DNA of 64,000 nucleotides from CAVZTX01 sp963778375 (GCA_963778375.1 CAVZTX010000011.1:310001-374000), one strand, 5' to 3'; numbered from the stretch's first letter, positions 49,707-59,365 are shown. Notes: generated by a model from the letters alone, not told the origin. Made by a program: numbers and translations.

Positions 49707-52265
49707 ATGACTGCTCACATCACTATTCGCGGTGCCCGGCTGCATAACCTGAAAAATGTCACCCTTACCATCCCTAAGAATCAATTTGTTGTCCTGACCG
49801 GCGTCTCCGGTTCCGGCAAATCGACCCTCGGCTTCGACATTCTCAATATGGAAGGCAAACGCCAATACATGGAATCGCTTGGTATAGTCCCCTTTGGGTT
49901 GGCGAAACCTCCCGTCGATGCCATCACTGGGCTTTCCCCATCGATCAGCATAGACCAGCACCTCACCAACCGCAGCCCACGTTCTACCGTTGGCACTGTC
50001 ACCGATGTCTATACCTATCTGCGTGCGTTGTTTGCTCGTCTGGGTCACCGTCCTTGCCCGAACTGTGGCAAAGATGTCCCGCCCACCTTCGACCCTTCCA
50101 ACTCGGAATGGGGGAGTGAATCCAGCGCAGACGACGATGCCTCCGCACCTGAAGAAACCTTTTCTTGCCCCCATTGTGGCGCGCCTATTCCCGAAATCAG
50201 TATGGCGAACTTCTCCTTTAATAAACCCGCTGGGGCCTGTCCAACCTGCACCGGCTTGGGCATCGTTCATCAGGCCAACGTCAAACGCCTGGTTGACGAG
50301 CAAAAGAGCATCCCGGATGGTGCCGTCTCCAGCTGGGATTCCTTTCACATCAACTATAATACTCCTATCTTGCAGGCAGCCGCTGCCCATTACAAATTTG
50401 AGTTCGACCTCTCGCTTCCGGTCAAAGACTTTACCCCTCCGCAGCGCGACCTGCTGTTCTTTGGCGTGGAAAGCCCACACTTTCGCCGCCACTTCCCAAC
50501 TATCGAGCCGCCAACAACCGTTCGCCAGGGACGCTTCGAAGGTATCGCCACCAATCTCTTGCGACGCTACAATGAACACATCCACGAACACATCCATGAG
50601 GCCGATTACCGTGATAAGCTGGAAGAATTCTTCGTCACCCAGACCTGTCCAGACTGCGAAGGCACGCGCCTGCGTCCTGAAAGCCGGGTTGTGACCGTCG
50701 ATGATCAGACCATCATCGCTCTCTCGCGCCTATCACTCGCCGATCTCGGTACCTGGCTGGGCGCTCTCCCCACCGCTCTCAACACCGATGAAATGATCAT
50801 CGCCGAATTTATCCTGATCAACCTGAACGATGGCATTGCGAGGTTACTCGAAGTCGGCGCTGGTTACTTAATCCTCGAACGCTCTACTCCCACCCTTTCA
50901 GCAGGCGAAGCCCAGCGCCTCCGCCTGGCCTCCTTACTCGGCTCACAATTGAGTGGCGTTCTATACGTTTTCGACGAGCCGACTATCGGGCTGCACAACC
51001 GAGACACTCACCGCCTGATCAACGTTTTGCGTCGCTTGCGCGACCTTGACAATACCGTCCTCGTCATCGAACACGACCTGGAGATGATCGCCGCAGCGGA
51101 TTACGTGGTCGACTTCGGCCCCGGTGCTGGCAAGCACGGCGGTCAGGTAGTCGCTGCAGGTACACCGGCCCAGGTAGCCGAACAACCCGGGTCGCTCACC
51201 GGAGATTATCTGGCCGGGCGAACATCCATCCCTATTCCACAGCGTCGCCGCACACCAACTGACCGCGCCATTACCATCTCCGGCGCTCGCCAGCACAATC
51301 TCCAGAACGTCACCGTACGTCTACCACTTGGTTTGCTGGTCGCTGTGACGGGTGTATCCGGGTCCGGGAAATCCTCGCTGGTATTCGACATCCTCGACCG
51401 CGCCCTCCGCCAGCGTCTGTATGGTTCCAGCGATGCTCCTGGTGAGCACGACACTATCGAAGGCTACGAGTATCTCAACAAAATCATCACCATCGACCAG
51501 GAACACATCGGGCGCATCCCGCGCTCGAACGCCGCGACCTATTCTGATACGTTTACCCCCATCCGCGAAGCATTTGCTGCTACTCCCGAAGCTCGCCACC
51601 GGAGGTTATCCGTTCGGCACTTCTCGTTCAACGTCCCTGGTGGGCGCTGTGAGCGCTGCGAAGGTACCGGTGTCCTGACTATTAAAATGCAACTCCTGCC
51701 TGACGTGGAAGTGCGCTGCCCGGCCTGTCACGGACGCCGCTTCACCCACGAAACGCTTACAGTGCGTTACCGAGACTATGACATTGCTCAGGTGCTCGAT
51801 CTGACCGTCGAAGAAGCTCTCGTGCTGTTTCAGGATGTTCCCGCCGCCCAATCACGCCTCCAGGTGCTATCCGATGTCGGCCTGGGCTATCTCCAGCTCG
51901 GACAACCCGCCACCACGCTTTCAGGTGGCGAAGCCCAGCGCGTCAAGCTTGCGAAGGAACTCGGTCGCCGTGTCAGCGGTCGCACGCTGTATCTACTCAA
52001 CGAACCTACCACCGGTCTGCATATGGCCGATACCGCCCGTTTGCTCGGAATACTCCAACGCCTCGTGGATGCAGGCAACACCGTGATCGTCGTAGAACAC
52101 AACCTGGAACTGGTCAAGGCAGCCGATTGGGTCATCGACCTTGGCCCGGAAGGCGGCGCGGCAGGCGGCAAGCTAATCGCCCAGGGAACTCCCGAACAGA
52201 TCGCTCAGGCCCCCGGCTCGTACACCAGCCAGAGCTTGAGAAAACTATCTGTAGGGGCCAGATGA
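49707..52265 (+). CDS. Class II UvrA-like ABC ATPase (UvrA2), lacking the UvrB-binding domain
   Basis: The 852-residue protein has two ABC modules: Walker A GVSGSGKST near residue 32 and GVSGSGKSS near 551, signatures TLSAGEAQRLRL and TLSGGEAQRVKL, and zinc-binding Cys sets (CPNC/CPHC, CPTC, CERC, CPAC). Canonical UvrA is 940-980 residues; here the first Cys pair runs almost directly into FSFNKPAGACPTC, so the UvrB-interaction domain of about 100 residues is missing, as in UvrA2/drug-resistance-type proteins. I start at ATG 49707 (GGAGG, 4 nt). It lies divergent from the ArsR-type gene. A role in DNA-damage tolerance or antibiotic protection is inferred. Confidence 0.88.
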   Translation: MTAHITIRGARLHNLKNVTLTIPKNQFVVLTGVSGSGKSTLGFDILNMEGKRQYMESLGIVPFGLAKPPVDAITGLSPSISIDQHLTNRSPRSTVGTVTDVYTYLRALFARLGHRPCPNCGKDVPPTFDPSNSEWGSESSADDDASAPEETFSCPHCGAPIPEISMANFSFNKPAGACPTCTGLGIVHQANVKRLVDEQKSIPDGAVSSWDSFHINYNTPILQAAAAHYKFEFDLSLPVKDFTPPQRDLLFFGVESPHFRRHFPTIEPPTTVRQGRFEGIATNLLRRYNEHIHEHIHEADYRDKLEEFFVTQTCPDCEGTRLRPESRVVTVDDQTIIALSRLSLADLGTWLGALPTALNTDEMIIAEFILINLNDGIARLLEVGAGYLILERSTPTLSAGEAQRLRLASLLGSQLSGVLYVFDEPTIGLHNRDTHRLINVLRRLRDLDNTVLVIEHDLEMIAAADYVVDFGPGAGKHGGQVVAAGTPAQVAEQPGSLTGDYLAGRTSIPIPQRRRTPTDRAITISGARQHNLQNVTVRLPLGLLVAVTGVSGSGKSSLVFDILDRALRQRLYGSSDAPGEHDTIEGYEYLNKIITIDQEHIGRIPRSNAATYSDTFTPIREAFAATPEARHRRLSVRHFSFNVPGGRCERCEGTGVLTIKMQLLPDVEVRCPACHGRRFTHETLTVRYRDYDIAQVLDLTVEEALVLFQDVPAAQSRLQVLSDVGLGYLQLGQPATTLSGGEAQRVKLAKELGRRVSGRTLYLLNEPTTGLHMADTARLLGILQRLVDAGNTVIVVEHNLELVKAADWVIDLGPEGGAAGGKLIAQGTPEQIAQAPGSYTSQSLRKLSVGAR

Positions 52266-52345
52266 TGCGGTTTAACAAAATAGTCGGGACATCCGTAGGG
52301 CCGATTTATCGGCTTTGGGGTGGGGAGATCGTTCCCAAATCGGCC
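52246..52345. repeat. Pair of GTAGGGGCC-type dispersed repeats after uvrA
   Basis: TGTAGGGGCCAGATGATG starts at 52251 and overlaps the last codons of the UvrA gene. CGTAGGGCCGATTTATCGGC follows at 52295-52314 and can form a hairpin. The copy contributes the C-terminal residues VGAR of the protein. Confidence 0.6.
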
Positions 52346-52353
52346 AGAAGTAT

Positions 52354-52401
52354 CTGATACATTAGATACTTCTGATACATTAGATACAACTGATACAATC
52401 G
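52354..52401 (+). repeat. 18-bp direct repeat, 2.6 copies
   Basis: CTGATACATTAGATACTT occurs at 52354-52371, again at 52372-52389 (last two bases AA) and partially from 52390. It lies 85-130 bp upstream of the pentapeptide-ALDH gene and could bind a regulator. Confidence 0.7.
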
Positions 52402-52485
52402 CACTGAAATGACTCGTCACTTTCTATCGCGTATACTATGAGGAGACCTTTTAAAACGCTGATAGTGACCAAAGAGAGCTTGCGC

Positions 52486-54588
52486 ATGACAACTGAGAAC
52501 GAAACTGGATCAGGAAGATCAATCTCCCCTTTGACGAGAGCAGATATTGAGCTGCTTCGGAGCAAGATCGAAAGTAGTGCTCAGCTCGATCTCAGCTTTC
52601 AACATCTGGAATCCATTGATCTCTCCTACTACGATTTGCAGGGCGCTAATTTGCGGGGCGCTAATTTACAAGGAGCAGACCTGCGGGGAGCTAATCTCAG
52701 TCATGCTTCTCTCCAAGAGGCAGACCTCAGTCATGCTGACCTTGATGGGGCAAATCTGACTCGTGCCCATCTAGGGGAAAATGAAGCGAATCGCGTTGTG
52801 CTGCATGATGCAAAACTGAGCTATGCCACGCTGAGAGAGCTTGATCTGCGCGGCTTTGACCTGACGGACCTTGACCTCTCTCATGCCGATCTGAACGGAA
52901 CCGATCTGCGCAACGCGACCCTTTCTGGAACCGATTTACGTGGGGCCGATTTAAGTACGGCTCAGTTACACGGTTCGGAGTTACGTCAAGCCATCCTCCA
53001 CAGTCAGGTCCTTTTGAGCGATAGGCCGAAGCAGTACACTCATCACGATACATTTCTCTCAGAGTCAATGGACTCAGCCCATCAGTCAGAACTGATCCCA
53101 GAGAGGTCATTGCCAGTTCAAGGAGAGCAGCATACGATGCAAACCGACCACTTAGTCATTGGTGGGGAACGCGTTCCCGCGGCCGAGGGTAGGACATTTC
53201 CCGTTATTGAACCCGCATCCGGCAAACCTTTTGCTGAAGTGGCAGAAGCCGGGACCGAAGATGTTGAGCGGGCCATGCGAGCCGCTTATCAGGCTTTTGA
53301 AGCAGGAAGTTGGCCGCGTCTCAGCGCAACGGAGCGCGGTCGCATACTCCTTCAAGCCGCCACCCTGGTACGACAGCGACTAGATGACATAGCGATCATC
53401 GAAGCACGCAATGCAGGTAAACCCATTCGAGATGCGCGTGGTGAAGTTGGACTGGTTGCCTCGGTGCTTGAGTATTGGGGAGGAGCAGCAAACAAGATTT
53501 TTGGCGAGACCATCCCGATACAAGATTCCGGGCTTGAAGTCACACTACGCGAACCGGTTGGAGTGTGCGCCCTGATTACTCCGTGGAACTTCCCGATGGT
53601 CATCGCATCCTGGAAAATCGCTCCCGCTCTGGCATGCGGCAATACGGTTGTGGTGAAACCTGCCCAACTCACGCCGCTCTCGGTGCTCATCCTGGCTGAT
53701 ATTTTGATGGAGGCAGGGCTACCCCCAGGAGTGATCTCAGTACTTCCTGGACCCGGGTCAACAGTTGGGAATGCACTGGTCACCCACCCGCTCGTCTCGA
53801 AAGTTTCATTTACCGGCTCGACGGAGGTGGGTTCTCAGATTATGCGCCTGTGTGCCAACAATATTACGCGGATATCGCTTGAGCTTGGAGGCAAAGCTGC
53901 GAATGTGGTATTCGCGGATGCCGACCTGGAACGCTGTATTGAGTCCTCAATATTTGCGGTCTTCGGCAACTGTGGACAGGACTGCTGCGCTCGCTCTCGC
54001 ATCCTTGTACAGCGCTCAATCTATGATGAGTTTGTTGAACGGCTCACCGCACGTACAAATTCGCTCTCAGTTGGCTCACCACTCGATGAGAAGACCGAAA
54101 TTGGCCCGCTTATTTCCGCCGCTCAGCGCCAGCGCTCCCTCGACTATATCGCGCTCGGCCAGCAGGAAGGAGCAGAACTGATCACCGGTGGAACCATCCC
54201 AGCAACGCTCAATAAGGAGAACGAAGCTGGCTATTTCCTCTCGCCAGCCATACTCACACATATCGGTAACAAAACGCGAGTCGCTCAAGAAGAAATCTTC
54301 GGCCCCGTTGTCTGTATCATCCCATTCGATACTGAGGAGGATGCAGTTCAGCTCGCCAACGACACACCCTATGGTCTCTCAGGATCAGTGTGGACACGCG
54401 ATCTTGGCCGCGCTATCCGCACGGCGAAAGGCATTCGCGCAGGTGTGCTCTCCATCAATTCCAATCACAGCGTAAATACCGAAGCACCCTTCGGCGGCTA
54501 CAAGAAAAGCGGTATTGGTCGCGAGATGGGCATGCACGCCATTCAACTCTACACAGAGGTGAAGAGCGTATTCTTCTCACAAGAGTAG
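52486..54588 (+). CDS. Pentapeptide-repeat domain fused to aldehyde dehydrogenase
   Basis: One uninterrupted frame encodes about 190 residues of pentapeptide repeats (ANLRG ANLQG ADLRG ANLSH, DLDLSHADLNG), a Ser/His-rich linker and a complete ALDH of about 480 residues: ITPWNFPMVIASWKIAPAL, FTGSTEVGSQIM, LELGGKAANVVFADADL, nucleophile region NCGQDCCARSR and EIFGPVVCI. It is closest to betaine/aminobutyraldehyde-type ALDH. ATG 52486 has AGAGAG upstream; 52438 is the alternative. An internal ATG at 53137 with GGAG 11 nt upstream could give a free-standing ALDH. The fusion is rare in my experience; the beta-helix might set oligomer form or location. Confidence 0.85.
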   Translation: MTTENETGSGRSISPLTRADIELLRSKIESSAQLDLSFQHLESIDLSYYDLQGANLRGANLQGADLRGANLSHASLQEADLSHADLDGANLTRAHLGENEANRVVLHDAKLSYATLRELDLRGFDLTDLDLSHADLNGTDLRNATLSGTDLRGADLSTAQLHGSELRQAILHSQVLLSDRPKQYTHHDTFLSESMDSAHQSELIPERSLPVQGEQHTMQTDHLVIGGERVPAAEGRTFPVIEPASGKPFAEVAEAGTEDVERAMRAAYQAFEAGSWPRLSATERGRILLQAATLVRQRLDDIAIIEARNAGKPIRDARGEVGLVASVLEYWGGAANKIFGETIPIQDSGLEVTLREPVGVCALITPWNFPMVIASWKIAPALACGNTVVVKPAQLTPLSVLILADILMEAGLPPGVISVLPGPGSTVGNALVTHPLVSKVSFTGSTEVGSQIMRLCANNITRISLELGGKAANVVFADADLERCIESSIFAVFGNCGQDCCARSRILVQRSIYDEFVERLTARTNSLSVGSPLDEKTEIGPLISAAQRQRSLDYIALGQQEGAELITGGTIPATLNKENEAGYFLSPAILTHIGNKTRVAQEEIFGPVVCIIPFDTEEDAVQLANDTPYGLSGSVWTRDLGRAIRTAKGIRAGVLSINSNHSVNTEAPFGGYKKSGIGREMGMHAIQLYTEVKSVFFSQE

Positions 54589-54600
54589 ACAATACTGCAA

Positions 54601-54624
54601 ACGGCACGAGGTTTCCTCGCGCCG
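54601..54624. terminator. Hairpin between convergent ALDH and sedolisin genes
   Basis: ACGGCACGAGG and CCTCGCGCCGT form 11-bp arms with one mismatch and a 2-base loop, 12 bases after the ALDH stop. Confidence 0.6.
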
Positions 54625-54633
54625 TTCGTGTAT

Positions 54634-54690
54634 AGTAGGGGCGATCCCTTGCGGTCGCCCTGCTGGGGCGGAGACTATGAGAGTCGCCCT
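54634..54690. repeat. Dispersed hairpin repeat, GTAGGGGCGATCCC type
   Basis: GTAGGGGCGATCCCTTGCGG is followed by TCGCCCT. GGGCGA pairs with TCGCCC. A second TCGCCC at 54683 repeats the arm. The same element is at 59375. Confidence 0.7.
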
Positions 54691-54697
54691 TACAAAT

Positions 54698-57091
54698 CTA
54701 CGATGCACTCACCACCACATCGTCCACAAAGAAGGCAGTTGAGGCACCAAAACTACTCGTCTGGCCTTCAAAGACGAGGGTGACGGTCTGCCCAGCGTAG
54801 TTGGACAGTTTATTTGTGACATCGAAGCTTTCCTGCTTCCAGTTGCCTGATGCATCGGTATTGCAGACCTGTTGCATGGTCGCAATCGTCTGGCCATTGC
54901 TATCCACTAGAGATGCGGTGAGGGTGTCATCGCAGCTTTGGGAAGCACTGTTCGTTTGACCATCCCACCAGTAACTGATGGCTATCTTGCCTGCACTGCT
55001 TGGCACGGTGAAGTCCTGACCGATACTATCATCACAGTTCCCATAGCCACAGAGGTAGGCGCTGTAGTTGCCGCTATGTGGATTCGTCGTGTCAACGAGT
55101 TCATATCCATCCCCCGATGACTCTTGCCAGGGAGTGCTGCCATCCTCGAAGCCGCCATTCTGAATCAGTGAGCCAGAGGTTGGGGTAGATGTGGGTACGG
55201 GGGTCTCGGTCGCCGTTGGTGACGGTGGAACCGGTGTAGGTGTATCGGTCGCCGTTGGCACGGGCGTTGGTGTATCGGTGGCTGTCGGGCTAGGAGCAGG
55301 CGTTCCCGTTGGACTCGGTGTTGGCGTCGGATTGCCACCACTTCCGCCAGCCAGGTCACGTGCGATATTGTAGACATCGGGCGAGCCCCAGCCACTTGCC
55401 TCGTCAAAGTTAGCAGTTGCAGGATAATACAGGTTATTTCCGCTTGTCACATCGTGGAATGGCGTATAGGTCTGCTGCGCATTCTCCAGGGCATAGAGTG
55501 CCGGGTTGGCATTGCCCATGCGCGACTTGCCCTGCTTTTGCAGGTAATCGTTGATGGTGGCGGTGCTGCCTGCCCAGAGAGGTGCAGCCGCACTGGTGCC
55601 ACCAACCACAATCCAGCCACTCGAACTGCACCCTGCGGCGGTCACCGTACAGTAGACAGCGTAGCCCGAGGCGGGATCGGCATCTGCCGAGACATCAGGA
55701 ACCTGACGGTTACCATTGCTGTACTGATTTTTCACGCCGGGGCCGACTTGCCAACTGGGTAGTGCGAAGTAGCTGCTCAGTCCGCCACCGCCGCCAGAAC
55801 CTTGCGGACTACGTGATGTGTCGGTTGGATCACTCCAGACCGATTCGCTGCCGTACGCACTTCCGTTCAACTGCAAGTTGGTGCCACCAACTCCCGTGAT
55901 GTTGGGATCATCGGCAGGCGAATCTACCGCCAGGTTGGTGTCGTTGCAGTCATAGGCACCAGAGTCACCGGCGGCGGCATACATAGCAATTCCTTCGGCG
56001 GCACCCTGTTTGAAGATGTTATCAAGGGTTTGCAGTTCAGCATTGCCGCTGGCCGACTCGCACTCGCCCCAACTGGTGGTGCTGACCTGCGCTTTGTCGT
56101 CGGTGACGATCTGGTTGTAGGTGTCGTTTACTCCTTGTGTTGAGTTTGGCCCCTCATAGACAATCTGGTTCGCTTTGGGAGCCATGGCAGCCACGACTTC
56201 GATGTCGAGTTCGACTTCGATAGCGCCCGCACCGGCCGAACCGTCGGAACCATCCACCAGGACATTGCTGATGCTGGGCGTGCCCAGGCTATAGTTTTGC
56301 AGGTACTGGGTGATGTCGCTGCTCTGGTAGCCATCCAACTCGAAGATGGCGACGGTCTGGTTCACACCCTGGTTCCCCGCCTGCTGCAAGGGGGTGGAAT
56401 CGTAGGCTCCTGTCAGATCTGAGGGTCCGTAGCCGGATTGTGTAGCATGCGGCTGAGCATGTTTTGTCGTATGCGTGTTCGATGCGCCACCCTTTGGCAA
56501 GCGATAGAGTGGGTGCATCTTCACGCTGTTGTCCAGGCCACCAATGGAGGCAATCAGCGATGAGAGCGATGCGGGAATGACTGGTGGATTGGCATTGGCA
56601 AAGAATCGCTGTGCACCAAGGGTATAGTTGTTGATCTTCACCTGAAAGGCAGATTGGGCTTGGGCAACGGTCGCGCTGGCGTCGATCAACATGCCATTCG
56701 ATGCGACACGGATCACGGTGAAGCCCTGGCCGATTAAATACTGCTTGACCTGCTGCTGCTGCTGTGCCGTTGGAGCAAATTCGGCGGCAAACTGCTGCGG
56801 TGTGAGATAGCGGTGATACTCGGATGAACGAGGATTATACATGTTGCTGAGCAGGTTCTCTAATTCCTGCCGGTTCCGCAGTTGCAGACCTACCGAAAGA
56901 TTCAAGGTTTGTTGTGCGCTCGCCGTTCCAACCAGGTGTGCCTGCTTCAGAAGGGGAACGGTTTGACCGCTGAGGACGACGCGTGGGTCTTGCCTGGCCT
57001 GGACCACTAAGGAAATACTGAGGATGCTGAGTCCAATAAAGGCAACGACGACGAGGGAAACGAGGAGTTTGCGTACAAAGATGCGCTGCAT
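54698..57091 (-). CDS. Sedolisin-family serine protease (S53, kumamolisin-like), secreted
   Basis: The 797-residue precursor starts at ATG 57089-57091 (GGAG 6 nt upstream). It has a signal segment (VVVAFIGLSILSISLVV), a pro-domain with NMYNPRSSEYHRYLTPQQF, and the S53 core: Glu/Asp of the triad in AIEVELDIEVVAAMAP, Asp of the oxyanion hole in AAAGDSGAYDC and the nucleophile in GGTSAAAPLWAG. Calcium ligands are expected in HDVTSG and ASGWGSPD. A Thr/Pro repeat linker (TATDTPTPVP) leads to a beta-sandwich of about 150 residues (NGGFEDGSTPW to FVDDVVVS). It is probably active at acidic pH outside the cell, and the C-terminal domain may bind polysaccharide. Confidence 0.93.
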   Translation of the reverse strand: MQRIFVRKLLVSLVVVAFIGLSILSISLVVQARQDPRVVLSGQTVPLLKQAHLVGTASAQQTLNLSVGLQLRNRQELENLLSNMYNPRSSEYHRYLTPQQFAAEFAPTAQQQQQVKQYLIGQGFTVIRVASNGMLIDASATVAQAQSAFQVKINNYTLGAQRFFANANPPVIPASLSSLIASIGGLDNSVKMHPLYRLPKGGASNTHTTKHAQPHATQSGYGPSDLTGAYDSTPLQQAGNQGVNQTVAIFELDGYQSSDITQYLQNYSLGTPSISNVLVDGSDGSAGAGAIEVELDIEVVAAMAPKANQIVYEGPNSTQGVNDTYNQIVTDDKAQVSTTSWGECESASGNAELQTLDNIFKQGAAEGIAMYAAAGDSGAYDCNDTNLAVDSPADDPNITGVGGTNLQLNGSAYGSESVWSDPTDTSRSPQGSGGGGGLSSYFALPSWQVGPGVKNQYSNGNRQVPDVSADADPASGYAVYCTVTAAGCSSSGWIVVGGTSAAAPLWAGSTATINDYLQKQGKSRMGNANPALYALENAQQTYTPFHDVTSGNNLYYPATANFDEASGWGSPDVYNIARDLAGGSGGNPTPTPSPTGTPAPSPTATDTPTPVPTATDTPTPVPPSPTATETPVPTSTPTSGSLIQNGGFEDGSTPWQESSGDGYELVDTTNPHSGNYSAYLCGYGNCDDSIGQDFTVPSSAGKIAISYWWDGQTNSASQSCDDTLTASLVDSNGQTIATMQQVCNTDASGNWKQESFDVTNKLSNYAGQTVTLVFEGQTSSFGASTAFFVDDVVVSAS

Positions 57092-57310
57092 GTAGCTCTC
57101 CACATCTAATAGTTATACAAGACGACGTGTCAATATACAAAGATAAACGGTGATACAGTATGGCATTCGGGATTATTTGCTGCTTTTGATAAAGCTTCTG
57201 CTCGTAATCACAAAATGAAAAACTCACTTCAATTTTGGGAAACTGAACCAATTTCGTACGTAGTACGTATAGTATGAAGAGGTTTTGCCTTTGCAAGGCG
57301 TAACAAAACT

Positions 57311-57339
57311 TTGCAATTGCGCACGTTATTGCATATAAT
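57311..57339 (+). promoter_or_regulatory. Promoter of the opuC-like operon
   Basis: TTGCAA (57311-57316), 17-base spacer, TATAAT (57334-57339). The leader to ATG 57470 is about 125 nt and holds a GTAGGGGCC-type repeat at 57418-57441. Confidence 0.78.
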
Positions 57340-57469
57340 CTGTTGTATGTGCTCTGTAAGGAGCCAACCTAATCGACTCTGTAGGGAGGGGAAGAGTGGT
57401 AACAGGTGGAGCGGGCTGTAGGGGCCAGATGTATCATGCCCTCTCTGCCCTTTAAAGGAGATTCGCTGC

Positions 57470-58522
57470 ATGGCAATAACTGATAGACGCTCTACACGTG
57501 TGGCTATGGCATTCCACGAGATCACCAAGCAATTTCCCGGTACTGCTCAGCCTGCGGTAGATCATGTGAGCTTCGATGTACCAGAAGGGAGCACCTGTAT
57601 GCTGGTTGGTACCTCCGGCTCTGGCAAAACGACCCTCCTGCGCATGGTGAACCGCCTGATTGAACCAACCTCAGGTGAAATTATCATCGACGGTAAGAAC
57701 ATTCTCCAGGAGAATCCGATTACGCTGCGCCGGCATATTGGGTATGTCATCCAGCAGGTTGGCCTCTTCCCGCATATGACCATTGCGGAAAATATTTCGG
57801 TGACGGCTGATATTGCTGGTGGATGGACAAAGCAGCGTCTTGCTGGACGTGTTGACGAACTGCTGGACTTGGTTGGTTTGCCGCCTGCCGAATATCGTCA
57901 TCGTTTCCCGCGTCAGCTATCCGGTGGACAACAGCAACGCGTTGGACTGGCTCGCGCACTGACAACCGATCCAGCAATCCTGCTGATGGATGAACCCTTT
58001 GGTGCTCTTGACGCCATCACCCGCGCACGTTTGCAAGATGAGTTGTTGCGTATCCAACGCGGCGTACGGAAGACCATCCTCTTCGTCTCACACGACATTG
58101 AAGAGGCCTTTAAGCTCGGCGACCAGATTGCCGTGCTGACGGAGGGCAAACTGATGCAGCTTGGTACGCCCGTTGATCTGCTCGCGAACCCGGCCAACGA
58201 CTTTGTACGTAAGCTGGTAGGAGCCGACAGCATCATGCGCCAGCTTCAGTATCTACCCGTTTTAGATGCCCTGGATAAACGACCGGAGGCGGTCTCTTCG
58301 GCGCATTGGGGAGATGTTCCAACATGTTCTTCGGATGCAACCCTTCTTACAGCCATGTTGAAACTCCTCGAAACCAATGCCCCCGCCCTTAAGATACAAG
58401 ACAAAGATATGCAAGACCCTCTCGGTTATATTACCCTCGCTAGCATCAACTCGGAAATCACGAAGACGCGCAGTCAGGACTCGATGGATCAGGTCCCTAC
58501 ACCCGAAGCCAGGACGCGCTAA
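57470..58522 (+). CDS. opuCA: Glycine betaine/choline-type ABC transporter ATP-binding protein
   Basis: The 350-residue protein has Walker A GTSGSGKTTLLRM, Q-loop VIQQVGLFPHMT, signature LSGGQQQRVGLARAL, Walker B ILLMDEPFGALDA and His switch FVSHDIEEAF. LIEPTSGEI and the C-terminal region with partial CBS-like sequence (SDATLLTAMLKLLETNAPALKI) are those of OpuCA/OsmV-type proteins of the betaine/carnitine/choline uptake family. It energises the two permeases downstream. AAAGGAG lies 9 bases before the ATG. It is the first gene of the operon; the expected control is osmotic, but no regulator is seen. Confidence 0.9.
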   Translation: MAITDRRSTRVAMAFHEITKQFPGTAQPAVDHVSFDVPEGSTCMLVGTSGSGKTTLLRMVNRLIEPTSGEIIIDGKNILQENPITLRRHIGYVIQQVGLFPHMTIAENISVTADIAGGWTKQRLAGRVDELLDLVGLPPAEYRHRFPRQLSGGQQQRVGLARALTTDPAILLMDEPFGALDAITRARLQDELLRIQRGVRKTILFVSHDIEEAFKLGDQIAVLTEGKLMQLGTPVDLLANPANDFVRKLVGADSIMRQLQYLPVLDALDKRPEAVSSAHWGDVPTCSSDATLLTAMLKLLETNAPALKIQDKDMQDPLGYITLASINSEITKTRSQDSMDQVPTPEARTR

Positions 58523-58608
58523 ATCGAGAACCCTGGCTAGGGGACAGGTAATCTACAAGTCGAAGTAGTGAAACGACTGTCATCCTGAATGGAACGACTG
58601 TCACCCTG

Positions 58609-58688
58609 CCTGTAGGGGCAGTGCCTTGTGCCTGCCCGCGCCGTCACCCTGTAGGGGCAGCGCCTTGTGCCTGCCCGAGCGAAGGGAT
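58609..58688 (+). repeat. Two tandem copies of the GTAGGGGCAGTGCC-type hairpin repeat
   Basis: The copies begin at 58609 and 58649 and have arms GGGCAG/CTGCCC (second copy GGGCAGC). The tail GAGCGAAGGGATGACA joins the repeat to a TGTCATCC-type motif. They lie between the opuC ATP-binding and first permease genes. Confidence 0.75.
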
Positions 58689-58708
58689 GACAATCAAAGA
58701 GGAGATGT

Positions 58709-59365
58709 ATGCACTATCTACTCCAATCCTACAACTACAACCTGTCAGACCCGGGGAGCATTCCTAACCTCTTCTTGAAGCACCTGACCCTTGTCGGGAT
58801 CGTGATGCTGATTTCCCTCATCATCGCTATTCCTGTAGGGATACTGGTGGCTCGGCAGCGGCGGCTCTATCTCTGGGTGATTACCGTCTCTGGCTTATTG
58901 TATACCGTCCCGGCCATTGCGGCGTTCGGTTTCCTTATCCCGATTACTGGATTGTCACCGGCCACCGCGATCATTCCACTGGTCGTGTATAACCAACTGG
59001 TATTGATCCGTAACACCGCGGCGGCCATCAATGGCATTGATCCGTTGCTTCTCGAAGTGGGACGGGCTATGGGCATGAAGCCGCGGCAGTTACTTTTTCG
59101 CGTTACCCTGCCACTGGCGCTACCCGTCATTGTCGCGGGGGTGCGCATCGCAACGGTGACAACGGTAGGTATAGCGGCCCTAGCTTCACTGGTGGGACAA
59201 AATACACTGGGAGACCTGATTTTCCAGAATATTGCCTCCTTTGATCCCGACGCAATTGCTGCCGGGGCCATACTGACGGCGATCTTCGCCATTGTTGCTG
59301 ATCTTTTGCTGCTCGCCTTGCAGGTAGCACTGAACCGGGGACGAAGCGCACTGTCGGTTGCATGA
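58709..59365 (+). CDS. opuCB: Glycine betaine/choline-type ABC transporter permease 1
   Basis: The 218-residue protein has about five or six hydrophobic segments and the EAA-like loop VGRAMGMKPRQLLFRVTLPLALPVIVAGVR typical of the binding-protein-dependent permease fold (BPD_transp_1). AGGAG lies before ATG 58709. It pairs with the downstream permease and the ATPase, and two dispersed hairpin repeats separate it from the latter. Confidence 0.9.
   Translation: MHYLLQSYNYNLSDPGSIPNLFLKHLTLVGIVMLISLIIAIPVGILVARQRRLYLWVITVSGLLYTVPAIAAFGFLIPITGLSPATAIIPLVVYNQLVLIRNTAAAINGIDPLLLEVGRAMGMKPRQLLFRVTLPLALPVIVAGVRIATVTTVGIAALASLVGQNTLGDLIFQNIASFDPDAIAAGAILTAIFAIVADLLLLALQVALNRGRSALSVA

Noticed and set aside
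49635..50597. 320-residue ORF antisense to the UvrA gene
   Set aside because: It mirrors a conserved ABC ATPase frame and has no recognisable domain.
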